Source of the DNA: Deinococcales bacterium
GTDB lineage: Bacteria > Deinococcota > Deinococci > Deinococcales > JAAFIG01
NCBI GenBank assembly: GCA_013298595.1
Contig: JAAFIG010000020.1
Span: 1 to 64,000, forward strand
Length of the DNA: 64,000 nucleotides
Direction of reading: 5' to 3'
Both the position numbers and the translations under genes were made by a program. The notes below the pieces were generated by a model. The model made no database searches, was not told the origin of the DNA, and saw nothing but the letters and a program-made list of their open reading frames with translations. This document shows positions 62,905 to 64,000 of the stretch, in pieces. Position 1 is the first letter of the stretch, and the number at the start of each line of letters is the position of its first letter.

Positions 62905-64000
62905 TCTGCGGCGGCTGCGGCAACGGCTGCTTCTCGAGTTTCGTTTTTGATGCTGTAAACCCGAGAAATTCCGCCTGTGTCGGTGGTGACTCCCCAAAGT
63001 GCATCGGCGATTTCCATTGTGGCTTTTTGATGGGTGACTAAAATAAATTGGGTACCTTGGTCGGCAAGTAAGCGCAAAAAATGGGTAAAACGGCGAATAT
63101 TGGCTTCGTCGAGGGGTGCGTCTACTTCGTCTAAGGCAGCAAATGGTAAGCCTGCATGTCCTTCTGGCGCTCGAGAGAGGGCAAATAAAAACGCAAGGGC
63201 TGCCATGGTGCGTTCGCCTGCGCTGAGTAAGTGCAAGGCTCGAGTGCGTTTGCCTTTGGGTGTGACTCTCAGGGCTAAGCCTTCAAGTGCGCCTGCTTCA
63301 TCACGAACAATTTCCAGTTCGCCTTCGCCGCCAAGTAATTCGGTGCTGTATTCGCGGAAAGCATTGGAAACTCGAGCGATACTTTCGCGCAGTCTGGCAG
63401 TCACATCGCGCTCGAGTTCGTCTAAGGCTGTCTCGAGTTCTTGAACAGCAGCTAATGAATCGGCGGTGCCTGCTTCGAGATCTTGTAAACGTGCTTGTTC
63501 GCGCAAAAATTCTTCGGCTGCTAACATGTTGACTGCGCCTATTTCTTCGATGTGGTTGCGGAGTTGGTTGGCTCGAGTTGCCCAGGTGCGTTGTGTGCCT
63601 TCTGGGTCTGGTAATGCCAGTAGTGTCTCGAGAATGGTGGCGCGGGTTTCTTCGTCTGGTTCTTGGCTTGTTTGTTGCCCTTTGCCATCGGCTGTCAGTA
63701 ATTCGGTTTCGATGGTTTCCAGATTGGTTTCACGGCGAGCAATGGCAAGGCGTGTATTTTCGATACTTTCGCGTTCTGCCGATAATTTTCGGGTGGTGTT
63801 GCTGAGTTCTGTTTCGAGGTGTTTACGGGTGGTCTCGAGGGTGTCTATTTCGGTTTTAGCTGCGTTCACACCAAGGTTTTCGGCTTGTTGCTCGAGTTGC
63901 ATAATTTCTGGGTTGGTGCTGTCTAAACGGTTTTGAATCTCGAGTTCTTGTAAATGAATACTTTCAAGGCGTTCGCGGATGCGTTCGGCACGGTTTTGAT
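62901..64000 (-). CDS. smc: Chromosome segregation protein SMC (C-terminal part, 5' end outside window)
   Basis: The frame is open to the window edge. It contains the end of the coiled coil (ETELSNTTRKLSAERESIE) and the C-terminal ATPase head. The ABC signature is LHLLSAGERTMAALAFLFAL, Walker B is LPFAALDEVDAPLDEANIRR, and the His/switch is FILVTHQKATMEIAD. SMC condenses and segregates the chromosome with ScpAB. The LSAGERT form of the signature (LSGGE in most) reminds me of Deinococcus-Thermus members. Confidence 0.95.
   Translation of the reverse strand, partial: QNRAERIRERLESIHLQELEIQNRLDSTNPEIMQLEQQAENLGVNAAKTEIDTLETTRKHLETELSNTTRKLSAERESIENTRLAIARRETNLETIETELLTADGKGQQTSQEPDEETRATILETLLALPDPEGTQRTWATRANQLRNHIEEIGAVNMLAAEEFLREQARLQDLEAGTADSLAAVQELETALDELERDVTARLRESIARVSNAFREYSTELLGGEGELEIVRDEAGALEGLALRVTPKGKRTRALHLLSAGERTMAALAFLFALSRAPEGHAGLPFAALDEVDAPLDEANIRRFTHFLRLLADQGTQFILVTHQKATMEIADALWGVTTDTGGISRVYSIKNETREAAVAAAAAD

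Larger units (their letters stand above)
1..64000. repeat. Iterated palindrome CTCGAG dispersed through the whole window
   Basis: The hexamer CTCGAG occurs far above chance. By hand I count about 27 copies in positions 1-5000 and 21 in the 2193-bp gene at 33108-35300. Random sequence would give about one per 4 kb. Copies lie in coding sequence in several frames (often as Leu-Glu codons), in intergenic DNA and in terminator stems. Density falls to 4 copies in the 2586-bp gene at 36735-39320 and 1 in 35649-36611. The pattern resembles HIP1-type highly iterated palindromes. Its role here is unknown. Confidence 0.93.

Noticed and set aside
1-64000. CTCGAG (XhoI site) as linker or assembly artefact
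   Set aside because: The hexamers are embedded in conserved codons of genes such as ppc, mfd and pgi and occur hundreds of bases apart in natural contexts, so ligation artefacts cannot explain them.
1-64000. Insertion sequences, integrases or prophage genes
   Set aside because: No transposase or integrase motif was found in the window; the only mobile-element hint is the inverted-repeat region near 35.4 kb.

Overview
The window comes from a bacterial chromosome of moderate GC. Lipobox signal peptides, a putative outer-membrane beta-barrel and Tat signals point to a diderm. An SMC C-terminus with the signature LLSAGERT, heavy use of leaderless promoters (TANNNT box 5-7 nt before ATG/GTG) and several large BTAD/SARP regulators are all compatible with a Deinococcus-Thermus-like lineage. 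That placement is inference; no marker gene proves it. The most conspicuous global property is a huge excess of the palindrome CTCGAG. I counted about 27 in the first 5 kb and 21 in the 2.2 kb gene at 33108-35300, where chance predicts about one per 4 kb. It lies in codons, intergenic DNA and terminator stems alike, like a HIP1-type iterated palindrome.

Layout. 1-2812: sugar ABC transporter (binding protein truncated by the window edge, two permeases). 2882-9402: small and metabolic genes (DUF4262, a decayed toxin-antitoxin-like pair, SsuD-type monooxygenase, AroH chorismate mutase, secreted M14 carboxypeptidase, tRNA-Arg, MerR regulator, cold-shock protein with a structured leader). 9454-21891: a minus-strand cluster of secreted and lipoprotein genes (TPR protein, modular proteins, PEGA lipoprotein, subtilase, paralogous lipoproteins, delta-60-repeat lipoprotein). 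22115-23157: VbhA-like antitoxin and a Fic toxin broken by an in-frame amber codon. 23141-35300: three BTAD regulators flanking citrate synthase and glucose-6-phosphate isomerase. 35649-39320: two further lipoproteins, one a papain-like protease, both poor in CTCGAG. 39410-50240: galT, GNAT, amidase, MFS transporter, haem/cobalamin-type binding protein, YmdB phosphodiesterase, PEP carboxylase, HupE/UreJ-like membrane protein, TPR protein. 50294-53601: DUF4331 remnant, Tat ferritin-like protein, and a MarR / metallo-beta-lactamase-fold / DinB group with palindromic operators. 53715-64000: GNAT, a Septu-like ATPase/HNH operon, DHFR-family enzyme, DsbA-like protein, Mfd, an orphan HTH protein, an SDR and the 3' part of smc.

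The main candidate for an undescribed system is a promoter class in the secreted-protein cluster. Five promoters share the exact architecture CCAGTCA-N4-CCAGTCA-N12-TACNNT: heptamer direct repeats with an 11-bp period directly upstream of the -10 box. This is the arrangement recognised by SARP-type activators, and three BTAD regulators are encoded next to the cluster. Upstream of three of these promoters the motif continues as 26-bp repeats. I read this as a regulon in which a BTAD regulator switches on a set of surface lipoproteins.
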